Assembly: GCA_009760855.2 (NCBI GenBank)
Contig: WPIO01000045.1
Coordinates: 457,001-521,000 of the forward strand
Direction of reading: 5' to 3'
DNA: 64,000 nucleotides
Source: Cristatella mucedo
Lineage: Eukaryota > Bryozoa > Phylactolaemata > Cristatellidae
Numbering within the stretch: position 1 is the stretch's first letter; every line of letters begins with the position of its first letter. Under the pieces are notes generated by a model that ran no database searches, was not told where the DNA came from, and saw nothing but the letters and a program-made list of their open reading frames with translations. Position numbers and translations under genes: made by a program. This document shows, piece by piece, positions 11,067 through 22,265 of this stretch.

Positions 11067-12455
11067 AGGGAAACGCCAACCGGCGTTGAAAGAGTTCACC
11101 TTTTGAAAACGAGCTCTCTCTGGTCTTTAGTCTTCATGCAGTTTAAGGACATTTGCTGTCACATCATTGCTGATTCATTCAGGTCCTGACGTCAGCTACA
11201 ATTTTTTCTGCAAATTTTGCCCTTTTCTGTAGCTGCATTGCCTATAGTGCGGCTACAAATACCATGTCTCCATGCTCGGCGGCAGCAAGGTCATGCAGTG
11301 CTGCTGCTTACCTAGTTCTCAATCCCTGCATTGAGAAAATGCAGAAAATCTGCTCGATGTCTGGCAAGCAATCCATACGTGGAGTGCGACCGTTGCACGT
11401 CGAATGCTGAGTGGCACCATCAGCTTCGTCGAATGCTGCTTACACAATATAATAAGGAAATTCAGACATACTTCGCATAGCAAAGCGAGACTCAGCAAGT
11501 CTGTGGCTCAGCAGCTTGTGGTCACAGTGACATCTTCGTGCCAGCAGCGCTCGCTCGCACTATAATGTGCATTATATCTTGCTGGCTACTTTCTGCGTAA
11601 CTTCAGACGCACACGCACCACAATCCACAAGGTCTACTCCTGTGCCCACGAGGAGCCAGCACTGGCCAGCTTCTCCCCACTCACTGTCAGCTGATTACTA
11701 GGTTATGCTTACTGGTAGGTAGTCATACGAGCTGACGTGGTCCGGGGTAGTCCTGTGACGGGCACAACAAGCCTCAGCTCATTTTTTGCTGCACTGTGAG
11801 TATTCATTCATCAGAAGCCCGAGGAGGACGATATACAAACAAAATACAGCTGCCCAGTTAAACGTGTTCTTGTGTGTTAAAAACTCCCACGTTTTATGGA
11901 GGTATGGCAAAGGACTTTTAAGTCGCGCATGCTGCCCAACGGAACTACCCAAGAAAGGCAATGCATTCATTGATTGGTTTAAATGCTGCATTTATGGCAT
12001 TCTCACACAGCCTGTTGTGGGCTTAGGAAGATAGAGCAGTCGTGCATGGCGTGTACATAGCCCTGCTGTGGCATCATTTCAATCGATCAGGATGTATGTG
12101 TCTTTTCTGCAGTAATGCTCCCATTACTGATCAGTCTAGCGCTCTAACCTAAGCAGTGACCTTTCAAGGTCAGACGGTCTTCAAGGAACCTAGCCCTGGC
12201 CCTTTTAGTCTCTAACCACGAGCAGTCCCGAGATCAAAATCTCGGTACCGTTACCCAGTGTAGGCTCCCATGTGCTCAGAGGTAGATGAAGGTCAATCGT
12301 AGCGTGCATGTACCAGCCGTGAGCTGCCTTACTCTGAGCTGTACATGTGGATGACGTGGTGCATGTCGCTTCAGGCATCATTCCAGCTGAATCCCGAGTG
12401 CCAGAAACTGGGAGCATATTTCAGGATAGTTGCTGTCTCTTCCTCGCTCCCTCCC

Positions 12456-12460
<5 letters not shown>

Positions 12461-12516
<56 letters not shown>

Positions 12517-12553
12517 GTCTTTCTCTCTGTCTCTCTCTGTCTCTCTCTCTGTC

Positions 12554-12632
<79 letters not shown>
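12461..12632 (+). repeat. (CT)n microsatellite
   Basis: About 170 bp of CT with several CTGT interruptions in the middle, adjoining a SINE-A copy. Confidence 0.97.
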
Positions 12633-12633
<1 letters not shown>

Positions 12634-12648
12634 AGCTGAGTGTAATTA

Positions 12649-12787
12649 ATGTTCCAGCGGTTAAGGTGCTCGCCCCGACTAAGGTCTGGCTGAGGTCGTG
12701 GGCTTGAGCCCTGAGGCATGTGAGAAGCGCCTGAATAGAGATTTAGTTCTCTTGGGGCGCTATACAAATGAATTATATTATATTATT
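12649..12787 (+). mobile_element. SINE-A, 5' truncated
   Basis: Starts inside the tRNA head at CCAGCGGTTAAGGTGCTCGC. The 3' stem-loop is well kept: AGCGCC (12726-12731) pairs with GGCGCT (12756-12761), and inside it AGAGA (12737-12741) pairs with TCTCT (12748-12752). Confidence 0.88.
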
Positions 12788-13354
12788 AGATGTTACCAAA
12801 TTGCTAACAAAGTCTGCCAAAAACCTCGAGTAGCCAGTAATTTCGGCCGAAATTCTCGTAGAAAAAGCTGATTTTCCGAACTTGGTTTTACTTGGCACGA
12901 TTAAAAAAGCTGTGAAATAGAGGTCGTCTGATTCATAGTACTTCTTTATATAACGGCAGAAAAGCCTCAGTATTGTCGCACCAGGCTTGTATTAGGTGGT
13001 AAAGTGTTGCATGCAGAAGGACTCGAACTTTAATCTGTGACCGTAAAGTTCTAACTACCCACCTCTTGGCAAAGACCCGCGTGTGCTTACTCGCACGGAC
13101 CATGCCCATGAACCACTTTGGACCTATGCAGTTCCACTATGCTGGTAATAGTACTGGAATAATAATTAAAATATTAGGCATCTTCTCCTCTTTCCTCGAC
13201 ATTCTTCTGATTCTGCAGATGGCTGCTGTCTGAGCAGCGTGAACTGACCGGCGTCCTTCCCGAGGATAGACACCACGAAGCATTGTTCTCGGTAGCTGCT
13301 TGGCAACAGGACCAGAGCCAGAATTTTCAGGTTGGGGCAGGGTCGGGATTTTCA

Positions 13355-13436
13355 GTTTGGCAGGCAAGGTACACTGCTCCTGCCCCTTGGGCCTGGGGAA
13401 ATTTGCCCCGGGATGCAGGTACTTACCTCAGATGGA
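13355..13436 (-). repeat. Small fold-back repeat, uninterrupted copy
   Basis: About 80 bp with near-complementary ends (minus strand GGTAAGTAC at one end, GTACCTTGCC at the other). It closely resembles the sequence split by the LTR retrotransposon at 56670-60935, and so shows what that target looked like before insertion. Confidence 0.6.
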
Positions 13437-13509
13437 GATACATTAGGTATTGCATTACTCGATCGGAGACCGTTAGTGTACGTGCTCGATGAAGCTGCAT
13501 GGATGCGGC

Positions 13510-13663
13510 ATGTAATTGCCCAGGAGATAAGGTGCTTGCCCTTCACGACCGAGGTAGTGGGTTCGAACTCTGCAGTCGGCGATCCTTTAATGCCAACTGC
13601 GAGCAGTTGTAATAGGCTCTTCTGCTGCTATACAAACGAGGCTGGTTAATCGGGTAGTATTTA
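13510..13663 (+). mobile_element. SINE-B variant
   Basis: B box GGGTTCGAACTC, then TGCCAACTGCGAGCAGTTGT in place of the usual CGCCACTGCAAGCGGTGG, then CTGCTGCTATACAAACGAGG. The tRNA head is shortened. The 55840 copy shares the CCAACTGCGAGC variant, so the two may form a subfamily. Confidence 0.8.
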
Positions 13664-13700
13664 TTATTGGTTGATTCCTACTATTCTATACTATATACTG

Positions 13701-13701
<1 letters not shown>

Positions 13702-13779
<78 letters not shown>
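13702..13779 (+). repeat. (TA)n microsatellite
   Basis: 78 bp of uninterrupted TA, flanked by TATAC-type variants. Confidence 0.98.
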
Positions 13780-13780
<1 letters not shown>

Positions 13781-13829
13781 TATACTATACTATATACTAC
13801 TACTATACTATACTACTCTAGGCTTGTTG

Positions 13830-14763
13830 CAAGTGGAAAAAGTGCATCAATAGCCGTGATATGGACAACAAGCTGCCGTAACCACCACTCGACTTCATCC
13901 CACAAATGCGCGATTGGTTTAAGATGAGGAGACTGACTTGGCCGGCCCATTATCCTTATGGGAGGGTAGCCGAATTCTGCTAAATTGATAAACAAATACC
14001 TAAATTTGGTGGTGGTGTGTTTAGGATTGTTGTTTTTGCTGGAAAATATAATCCAGTCCACTGAGTGCCATCGCACGTGGGAGTCCTACTTTTCGAAGGT
14101 CTAAATGGATGACGTGGGTCATTATGTCGGGCATGAGGTGCAGGGCGCAGACACTGTTTTTTCTTAAGCCCCCTCGTTGCATGACACATTGCCCTCCAAA
14201 TTTGACCGTTGGCTGCAGGCAATTGAGTGAGTAGGTTTTGTTGGGTCGTCGACGCACGTTAAACCTTCTTTCGCAGCCTGGAAAGAGCGTGAATTTGCTT
14301 GCTTTCTTCACTCCGTACAACTGTACTCCAATCGTCTCCAGTCCAGTGGATTCGAGCCTTACATAAACGACTTACCATATTCTTTGCCGACAGAAGAGTT
14401 TGTCTCTTTTCAGCTCGACAATGCAGACCAGTCCAATCTAATCGCCTTCTGACATTATCCCGGTAACTCGCTTCCCAGATGATGTGTGCAGACTTTTAAC
14501 ATGAGCTTTCGCCGAAGCGAAATGCACTTTAATGCCTCCAACTTCAGGACGGCGGTTCCCTGCCTAGCTCGTAGCTCGGGGCCGCCCGACGGGGTAGCAT
14601 TTGCAAAGCTCCCGGTCTTTCTCTTTCTTCGCGTTGTACGAAACAGCTTCTTCTTCGGAATTGATACAGTAGCAGCAACTTGGCCGTACGAGTGTAAACC
14701 AGCCTCGTACAGTGCCCTGATTTTACGCTTCACGAAGTTCGACAGTTCGGTCACCTTAGGCAT
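13830..14763 (-). pseudogene. Tc1/mariner-like transposase relic
   Basis: On the minus strand three frames in order cover a whole Tc1-type transposase. First is an amino-terminal helix-turn-helix part (MPKVTELSNFVKRKIRALYE, near 14763-14700). Next comes a middle part with RRRPNKTYSLNCLQPTVKFG (near 14260-14200), and last a carboxyl part with SQSPHLKPIAHLWDEVE (near 13930-13890). The enzyme would cut and paste the element at TA sites. It is dead: the frame shifts at least twice, the usual QDNDPKH motif reads KNNNPKH, and the catalytic glutamate of the DLNPIE motif is replaced (HLKPIA). I could not find convincing terminal repeats. It lies inside the second visible MIX23 intron and next to a TA array. 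Confidence 0.8.
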
Positions 14764-15944
14764 GACTCGTTGGTGGGCTTTTCCCGGCAAAATAAGAGAT
14801 CCTCCCAATGGGTTCACTGTACAGTTCCAGCTCGTGCGTGGCCTTATGGCTCCAGCATGAACTGATGAAGGGGGTCACTTCTCGAGGCTCTGGTCCGGCC
14901 AAGCAGCCATTTTTAAAGTTATTTACAGGTTTTGGGTTATTTTGGGGTATATTGTCCATAGGTTGTGCAAGTACCATGTCATCTCTTACTTGGGCATCCA
15001 ATAATTAGCAGACAGAACCAGCATACCAGCTTCTGTCCAACGGAAAAGATGGTCATCAAGCAAGCACCCATGCTCGATTACCACAGGTCCCTATACTTGA
15101 GAGCACTGCTTTTTGCATGCATCGATCGTGTGCATGTGTGCACTTTTATGCATATGTATGTGCATGTATAAGTTTCTTCTATTTACTTCGTCGATGCTAC
15201 TTAGTCTTTTTGCATGGTCTCGTTTCATTGTCGATGGGTGCTGCTTCGGGCTGAGTCATTGGGATTCAGAAAGTCCGGGTAGCAGTGAGGCTATCGTTAG
15301 GAGGTTTATCGTAGCAATGGTAGGACTGTGGTTGACCCTTAGGACTGTGGTTGACCACATGCTGGGTTCTGGTCACCTGTCTGCACTATCAATTTATAAA
15401 TGCATAGCTTTTCTGCTGCACCGAGCTGTGAAATCAGCATAGCAGGTAGGCAACCGAGCTCAGCAGCAAAGCAGCATATCAGCTCGGCAGCTGAATCCCT
15501 GTGGCTGGCAGAGATGGCCATCTTCACTGCCAGCTGGCTGGCTGCAGGACTCGGCCTTAGACTTTGCTTAGGCCCCGGCTGCAGCTGCCACGACTGGAGG
15601 CAGCTAATTGCTGTAGCAAAACATCCTAGTACCAGCACGTGCTACTTCCAACACCCAGATCTTGGGTGAAGTAGCCGACTAATCGTCTTGGCAGTATTAT
15701 CTGCCTGCCTGCGGCATTCCTAGTTTTTTTATTTTTCGAAGCTGGCAGCCTGCTCAGCCCCACCTGTGTAGGGCTATTCATCGGCTCGGCATTCGACCTG
15801 AATCCTTGGATTTACTGCTGCTGTTAGGCTAGAACAGTGATGCTAGAACTCTTATCAGTCCAGCCTTATCTTACCATACTCCAGGGTCTGCAAGATTCAT
15901 TGTCCAGCCAGTGAACAATTGCCCCCCCAAGCACGTGTCCTTCT
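14764..15944. other. Intronic sequence, no gene recognised
   Basis: The first part may hold the 5' flank of the Tc1-like relic. The rest shows no motif or repeat that I can name. Confidence 0.4.
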
Positions 15945-16440
15945 CAAGTGCCTGTAGCTCCAGCCTATCTTTCAGATATACTACCCCATCAGGCAAAGCA
16001 TCGTACCACTCGCTTTTCGGAATCCAACAGTCTAGAAATACCTCGTACAAACCTTAAATCCTTTGGAGACCGTGCATTTAGCTCGTATGCTCCCACAGCC
16101 TGGAACTCCCTCCCGACCTGCATCAGAACATCCCCTGACCTGACCACATTTAAAAGAAACTTAAAAACATACCTATTTAGGACAGCATTTAGTGGGTCCT
16201 TGTGATTCGTCCTCAATGTGCTTATGCATGCTGACACTGTTCATGCTGCCACTAACCACATTTGCATGCTGACCCAGTGCATGTAACCCCTAACCATGTT
16301 ATTCGTTTTGTTTGTTTTTCAAGCATGATTTTACTTACTATTCTATTGCGTATCACTTTGCAGCAAATGTAAAGCGCCTAGAAAGAGATTAAGTTCTCTG
16401 AGGGCGCTTTATCAAGTGCAATATTATTATTATTATATTA
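15945..16440 (+). mobile_element. LINE-A, best-preserved 3' end
   Basis: Encodes the element's carboxyl end without a stop until the natural end: APAYLSDILPHQAKHRTTRF, then NSLEIPRTNLKSFGDRAFSS and SPDLTTFKRNLKTYLFRTAF. The 3' UTR ends in a stem-loop with TAAAGCGCC (16370-16378) pairing with GGCGCTTTA (16403-16411) and AGAGA (16384-16388) pairing with TCTCT (16395-16399), then (ATT)n. This copy is the reference for the family in this window. Confidence 0.92.
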
Positions 16441-16720
16441 TTAGCTAAAATTCGCTGTACTGCTCCAAATAGAGCACATCTGTGGCTTACCGTGCTAACT
16501 CCATTTGCTGCTGCTAGGCATTCGGGAGTCTGTGGCTAGTTGACGGTGTGCAGCATCTTACCATCTGTGATCGGCTGTGCCATCATGAGGGCCTAAATCT
16601 TGAATGACTGCCCTAGCCGTTGTGTAAATCACTCATCTTTATTATCACCAAATGCCACAAGCAAGCTGCCGAGCTGCTTGCTAACCACTCCTAGCCCATC
16701 CAGTAGTGACAGGTTCTTCT

Positions 16721-16834
16721 CACTCACTCCCCCTTTCTCCTCTCACCTCCACTCTCTCCTGTCACTGACTCTGTCTGTCTGTCCCTCTGTCTGTCTGTCT
16801 GTCTGTCCGTGACTGTCTGTCTCTGTCTCTCTCT

Positions 16835-16892
<58 letters not shown>
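16721..16892 (+). repeat. CT-rich, (CTGT)n and (CT)n simple repeat
   Basis: A CTGT block at about 16769-16806 precedes a pure CT run at 16838-16891. Confidence 0.95.
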
Positions 16893-16893
<1 letters not shown>

Positions 16894-17441
16894 CTTTCTA
16901 CGCTTCCCTTGGCTTTCTTGTGTCTCCTACATCTCTCTCATGGGCTATCTCTCACACTATCACTCCCCCTTACTCTATTGTGTATGTACCATTATTGGTA
17001 TCAGTATTTGTATTATCATCATTATTATTCTCTGTCTCTTATTCTCTTGCTCTCAATCTAATCTTCCATCATCATTTATTCTTTCATCCTCGTCTTTGCC
17101 TTTACGACTGCTCATTGGTTGCTGCCGCTGCTTTCTTTTCCGACTGCACTGATGGCAGCAGGGGAGTTTGAATTTTTCATCTCAGCCTCTGTGCTGTATG
17201 CACTTCGTCCGAGCTCAGCTGCTGACTCATGCTAGGAAGCGGCTCTTATCAGTTTAGCGAATTCTGCTGTCACCGTATGCTTTGCACATTCTCAAATTCT
17301 CTTGCGTCCTGCCTAACTGCAGCAGAGCTGCCTACCTTTGGCATGGCGGTGCACCGTCGTTGCTCGAACGTTTTCGCATGTCTTGCCGATGCTGCATGAT
17401 TGTTATTTTGGTCAGTCCGTGTCATCCTCATGTCGCTTCAG

Positions 17442-17480
17442 GTCTTCCATGAGCGATGCCGAGTTCACATGAAGCCCTAG
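17442..17480 (+). CDS. MIX23: MIX23 (CCDC58) last coding exon
   Basis: The last coding exon encodes only VFHERCRVHMKP and the stop TAG (17478-17480). It matches the conserved carboxyl end VF.ERCR.H.KP of MIX23. The acceptor is TGTCGCTTCAG|GTC and the phase is 0, which joins cleanly to the exon ending at 7700. The conserved cysteine of the ERC motif is present. The intron before it is about 9.7 kb and carries a Tc1-like transposon relic, five LINE-A fragments and long CT and TA arrays. With the two upstream exons this gives 81 carboxyl-terminal residues, close to the length expected for this part of the protein. I could not place the poly(A) site: no AATAAA follows closely. Confidence 0.86.
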   Translation, partial: VFHERCRVHMKP

Positions 17481-18044
17481 CCGCACGGTGGAGGTACATG
17501 CGCGTGGTCAGTAGCCTTGCTTCAGTCAGACTTTGGCTTGGGACTGTATGTGCTGCCGTGATAGCTGTTTCTAGCGTGCCGACTTGATAAGTGGTTGGGT
17601 TGCATGCAAGTCATTTTGCCACTTGTCAGTGCCACTTGATAAAGTGTCGTGGGTTTTGGTTGATGAGTAGATGGGTTGAGTATTCGAAAACATTAAGGAC
17701 CTGTTAGTGCTAGCCTCCTTCAAGAAACTAGCACACTTGTTGGTGAATGTGTTCGTTGATGGTGTATTAGCACAATAGTCAGGTAATGACTATTTATTCA
17801 GCCACCATAGTAGAGAGACAGAGAGACAAGAGGTCCGATCAGGCCGAAGGGCAGACAGAGCTGCAGGTGCATCTGCTGAGCCCAAGCAGCTGGAAGGAAG
17901 TGGTCCTTAGTCTACCACTACAAGGCTGATGTGGTGTGTGTCTGACCTCGAAAGGATTGGCTTCCCTGCTGGCAATGCAATTGGGTGTTGGAATGGCCTC
18001 ACAGAGCTGGCAAGCAATTAGGTAGCCAGCGGTGGCTTCATTCT
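17481..18044 (+). other. MIX23: MIX23 3' UTR and downstream sequence
   Basis: Follows the MIX23 stop codon. No element is recognised and no AATAAA is present, so the 3' end of the transcript is not fixed. Confidence 0.4.
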
Positions 18045-18182
18045 TGCCACTTGTTTTTCAAGCATGATTTTACTTGCTACTCTATTGCATATCACTTTGC
18101 AGCAAATGTAAAGCGCCTAGAAAGAGATTAAGTTTTCTGAGGGCGCTTTATCAAGTGCAGTATTATTATTATTATTATTATT
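18045..18182 (+). mobile_element. LINE-A 3' tail
   Basis: Nearly the same as the 3' end at 16440: TTTGCAGCAAATGTAAAGCG, then the stem-loop and a (TTA)n tail. Confidence 0.88.
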
Positions 18183-19396
18183 GCTATCAGCCTAATCGTG
18201 CAGCCAAGTCCTCACAGGCTCAGCACACTGCCTCTTGCTTTTCTTATTCAGTCGACGATTGTTAGTGACAAACGTATTCCACCCTGCCTGCACTTGACTG
18301 TGAATCTTGCCTCGACAGTCCATTACACCGATCCGACTTTGCTCTTGCTGTTGATCTTTTTTCCATAGAGGTTTCAGTTCCTATTATTAAACCTGATATC
18401 GTCTGCAGTATGCAGGGTCTTCAGTGGTGTTGTATGATCCCGTGCGCATATTACCGCAAATAATTCCTTCTCCCTAGTCTCACTCTAAGACTACAGATTT
18501 TGCTGCGTTCACGAAGCCTGGCGGCGGTTTTGGGAGGGGCAGCAAATGCTGCACAGGGTAAACTAGGCACTCGTCTGGTAGCTGTGCTGGTTCTTTGTGA
18601 ATACTTTCACCACTGGGTTTGATTGTGATGGGCCAACAAACAGGTTAGGAGCTGTGCCTACATGGCGCATCCAGGATTGCTTTCGGTTCTTCCCTGCTTT
18701 ATTTGCCTCTGACTGCACAAGATTTTGTCATCATAGCAGCGACAGTGCATTCTGTGCAGATATTGTCGGAACGTTGTGGAACTCGTGCCCTCTTGGAAGA
18801 GACGTTTTTTCGTTTGGCCGAGGCATTGTCACTACAGCTTTAGAGCCAGGGGAGTGTCAACACCACACTCAGTCGTGGACTGGACATGGTTCGAAGTAAT
18901 GAAAGATGTCTGTAGCTCTTTTTGGGTTGAGAATCAGATACTAAGCCTAAGTGCATTTTCTCATAGACAGGAAATTGAAGTGGCCCCGGCAAGCTATCCC
19001 CACGGTCTTGTCTGGCTCTGAATGGATGTAAAAAGCAAAGTTTTGTAAAAGCAGAGCTTTAAGAACTCTAAGGTTGGTCAAAATATACCCCCAGTGGACT
19101 TAAAACCTTAGCGATACTGCCGAGCAGTTATCAGCTGTATAAGGGAAACAGCAGCTTGGCATGGAGTTAGTTTGGCTCATAGCAGATGAGAGTGGCAGCA
19201 ATTTATTACGACCCGCAAGCATCCTATCCTTACTGTTAACCGAAAGTGACTGAAAACAAGGTGGGAGCAAGTTTAATTCTGCACTTTTCACGTAAGCAAA
19301 TTTCAGCTCAGTCACAAATGCACATGTTTAACATTCATTCGACATGTATTTTCAAAGTCTAAATAGCCTCGAATGCATGCATGCATTCATTCAAGA
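18183..19396. other. No recognisable feature
   Basis: A 100-codon frame (18597-18899) is present but has no family motif. Confidence 0.4.
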
Positions 19397-19440
19397 TGTA
19401 TAATAATAGTAATAATAATAATGCACTTGATAAAGCGTGT
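19397..19440 (-). mobile_element. LINE-A tail fragment
   Basis: Only the (ATA)n tail and TGCACTTGATAAAGCG remain. Confidence 0.7.
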
Positions 19441-20084
19441 ATGCACAGTAGCCTTGGAGGGAGAAAGGTAGTATCTTCTACCTGACTGACCCTTGTAAGT
19501 CGGCCAGTGGAAAAGGTCTTCGGTCGCTGCCAGCCCAGCGTGGCGCAGCGCAGCTACAGATGGTGTCTGCCCGACCGACCGGCGCCTCGAGATTCAGGCA
19601 TGCATTCGGGCATTGCATCAGCCGTACTTAGCTGGGGTCGCACGAGCGGTCGGTCGTTCAAAGAGAAGATTTTAAGCCGTGCACTCAGTTACAGCCGGCA
19701 TGTATCATTTAGACGAATATCTGTACCGATTGTAGCGCTCGTAGGGCAGCAGCAGCTTCCGATATCGGAACGACCGGTTGCATTTAACGAGAGCATTGCA
19801 TGAAAAAGGAGTCAGTCGTATGTTTCGACCCTTGCATCAAAGAGCATCGCTGCCGCTGCATTGTCTTGCAATGTGGCCTCTGCTTGGCTCTGGTGCTGTT
19901 ACTCTCTGGTGCTGTCACAGCTGTACATCGGTTGCACTTTCGAGCTTGACTGCCAGCGTATCTTCGCTTTGAATGCAGCCCGACCGTGGCCACGGCAGCA
20001 CTGTGCCGCCGCTTGTATCACTAGTTTGCTTGCCAGCCACTCGGACCATCTATTTGGTGTGCTTTTTAATCTTGGTTCGTTTTT

Positions 20085-20480
20085 AATTCCTTCTAAAATG
20101 TCGTCCAGTCAGAGGATGACGTCACGTCAGTGTGGAGTGAGTTCCAGGCTTTTGGAGCATACAAACTAAAGATGGCACATGCCGGTAGACCAGCAAGCCA
20201 TGAGTTACAGAAGTCAAGACGGGATGTCACAAATGCATGGGCTACTTAGATGTGGTATCTCTGTCTAAACAAGCCCGAATTTTAGCAATGTTATGTAATT
20301 GAAAGTAGACGACTTGATTGTGGAGCTGATGTGGTCGTCTAACGACAGGTCACTTTGGAACATAACACCGAGATTTCGTGCCAATTCAACAGGAGATATA
20401 TATGCTGGCAGAGCCGATTTTGAGCATTAGCCTTTCCGATTTCTGAATCACACTTGCTTTGCCCATAATCAGTAAGTTGT
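20085..20480 (-). mobile_element. LINE reverse transcriptase fragment, internally deleted
   Basis: The minus strand shows SRLDFCNSWLAGLP, a hallmark of the region after the reverse transcriptase active site in CR1/L2-like LINEs, then directly YAPKAWNS. The roughly 60-90 residues normally between these motifs are missing. Confidence 0.75.
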
Positions 20481-21589
20481 TTTTATCATTTCATTTAAGA
20501 GAATTTGCTGCCTTCCTTGTGCTGATGTCATTAATATATGCAGCAAGGGAGTTGAGAGAAATCGACATGCTGGAGGGCTTGGGCGTACCTTGATCTACTA
20601 AGGTTCTGCAAGTTGGAGCACAAATAGCACATAATTATAAAAATAACGGTAATGCATTTGGTAGGTAGACAAATCCCAGCGAAGGGAGTAGTCTGTTGGC
20701 CAGAGCTTATGCAGATCAGTTAATTTGTCATTTGTAGATATGGTGTTTCCAGTTTGCGTAAGAGTTAGACATGTTGTGCATAAGCATTTTTTTATCAAAC
20801 ATTGAAGTCTTCAGAATTTCTTATTTCTTTTCTTACATGTTTGTCATTTGAAAGGTGCTCTAAACAATTTTTTTTATTTTTGGACCAGTTTTATAAGTTT
20901 GGGAGATAGACGGTAGAGCTACAATGGCTGAACCAGGCTCCGAATTTGTATCACGTGTAATATAGTTGGTGGTGACTATGGTTGATGTTGCACCGTGACT
21001 TCTCATTCGTGCTCCTAATGGAGTCCTAGATCGAGACAACGCACAGGCAACCTTTTCTAGGCTGCAATCGCCCCCTGCTAGCAGGTAACGGATTTAGGCA
21101 CCCGGCGGATTTTGGTACCAGGCGTTCCCGGGTACCTAACTAGGCTACATGTAGCCCCCAATAGCTCTGCCACTGTCACAGGTACTAATTTGCTTGCAAA
21201 TATGGTTTTGATGTGAGAGGTAGAAGCCACTGGAATGTTCTTTGCAGTCAAATTCTATCGGATCGGGCATTAGTTAACTAGACCTGAGGCTCTATCAAGA
21301 CAACATCACGAACCTAGTAAGTATGATGAAACTATGTGTCAGTCAGAAATTAGGAATTAGCCTCAATATTGGTTAAGCCAGTATCAATCCTGCAGCCTCA
21401 ATGCTAAGTCTCTTCCCTGTTTCAAAATGACACGTGTCTATGGCAGTGGCAGCTGTCGGTTTGTTCCTTCTAATTTCAGCTGAGTAACATTGCAAACATT
21501 TGGTCATGGTTAGGGTACCACAGACGAGTTTGTCTATGCGTTTGTGACGTCCGCTCTTGGCTTCTGTGACTCTCTTCTCTTGCCCGTAT
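20481..21589. other. No recognisable feature
   Basis: May begin with worn LINE sequence up to about 20600. Otherwise nothing recognised. Confidence 0.35.
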
Positions 21590-22046
21590 AAGAAGATGCC
21601 TGCAGTTGGTGCCAAACCCTGCAGCTGTGCTTGTCTATCATGAACGTCACAGCTGCCCCCACTTTGGTCTGATATTCACGTGACTGGGTCCCGACAGACA
21701 GAATATTGACTTCCAGGTCCTGTGTCACCCACCTGTAAGTCCCACTCTTCCCTTGGCATGGCTTACCAATCTAAACTACTTACTCTTGAGGCTCATCTTG
21801 CACCAGTATCTCCACTTGCTTACCTCAGAGCAACCTTAAACTTCTTAGAAACTGCACTATTTAATTCTGGTTCTTGCAAAGTGTGAAGCTTGCTGACAAC
21901 TTAGATCACTGCATCGCTTGAATTGATGTAATGGAAAGCGAAGCTTTAAACCCAATTTATTCCTCCTCTCGGGCACTTGACTTGAAGACGTTTGAAATGA
22001 AGCCTAAGACCTGCCTATTTATCTCAGGACTTGCTTCGTCCATATT
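21590..22046 (+). mobile_element. LINE carboxyl-end fragment
   Basis: The + strand shows LVPNPAAVLVYHERHSCPHF, a worn form of the QNSAARLVCR..H motif, and later RALDLKTFEMKPKTCLFISG, which matches the SPDLTTFKRNLKTYLF end. The segment between them is worn. Confidence 0.7.
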
Positions 22047-22051
22047 ATTGC

Positions 22052-22265
22052 TATCAATAATAATAATAACACATTTGATAAAGCGCCCCCAGAGAACTCA
22101 ATCTCTTCTTAGGCACTTTACATTTGCTGGAAAGGATGCACGATCGAATTATTAGTAATAGAAATAAGCATAATCAATAAACAACAATGACATGGTTAGG
22201 GGTGGTGTGCACAGGGTCAGCATACAAGTGTGGTTAGTGGCAGCATGCACAGTGTCAGTAGGCAT
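22052..22265 (-). mobile_element. LINE-A 3' UTR
   Basis: (ATA)n tail, then GATAAAGCGCCCCCAGAGAA and GGTCAGCATACAAGTGTGGT in + orientation. It lies tail-to-tail with the preceding + strand fragment. Confidence 0.85.

Larger units (their letters stand above)
10163..12648. other. Intronic sequence, no gene recognised
   Basis: Apart from the GA and CT arrays listed separately I see no element or coding motif. The open frames of 100-130 codons here are driven by those arrays or lack any family signature. Confidence 0.4.

Noticed and set aside
13000..13075. A degenerate tRNA or SINE on the minus strand (AGTTCGAGTCC)
   Set aside because: Only the B-box-like word is convincing; neither SINE body nor tRNA fold can be supported.
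13425..13450. GTACTTACCTCAG, resembling the 5' end of U1 snRNA or, on the minus strand, a spliced-leader donor (GAG|GTAAGT)
   Set aside because: The following bases do not match U1, and the related copy at 60936-60975 has GCAAGT with an unrelated flank. A spliced-leader exon should be conserved between copies, so the fold-back repeat explanation is simpler.
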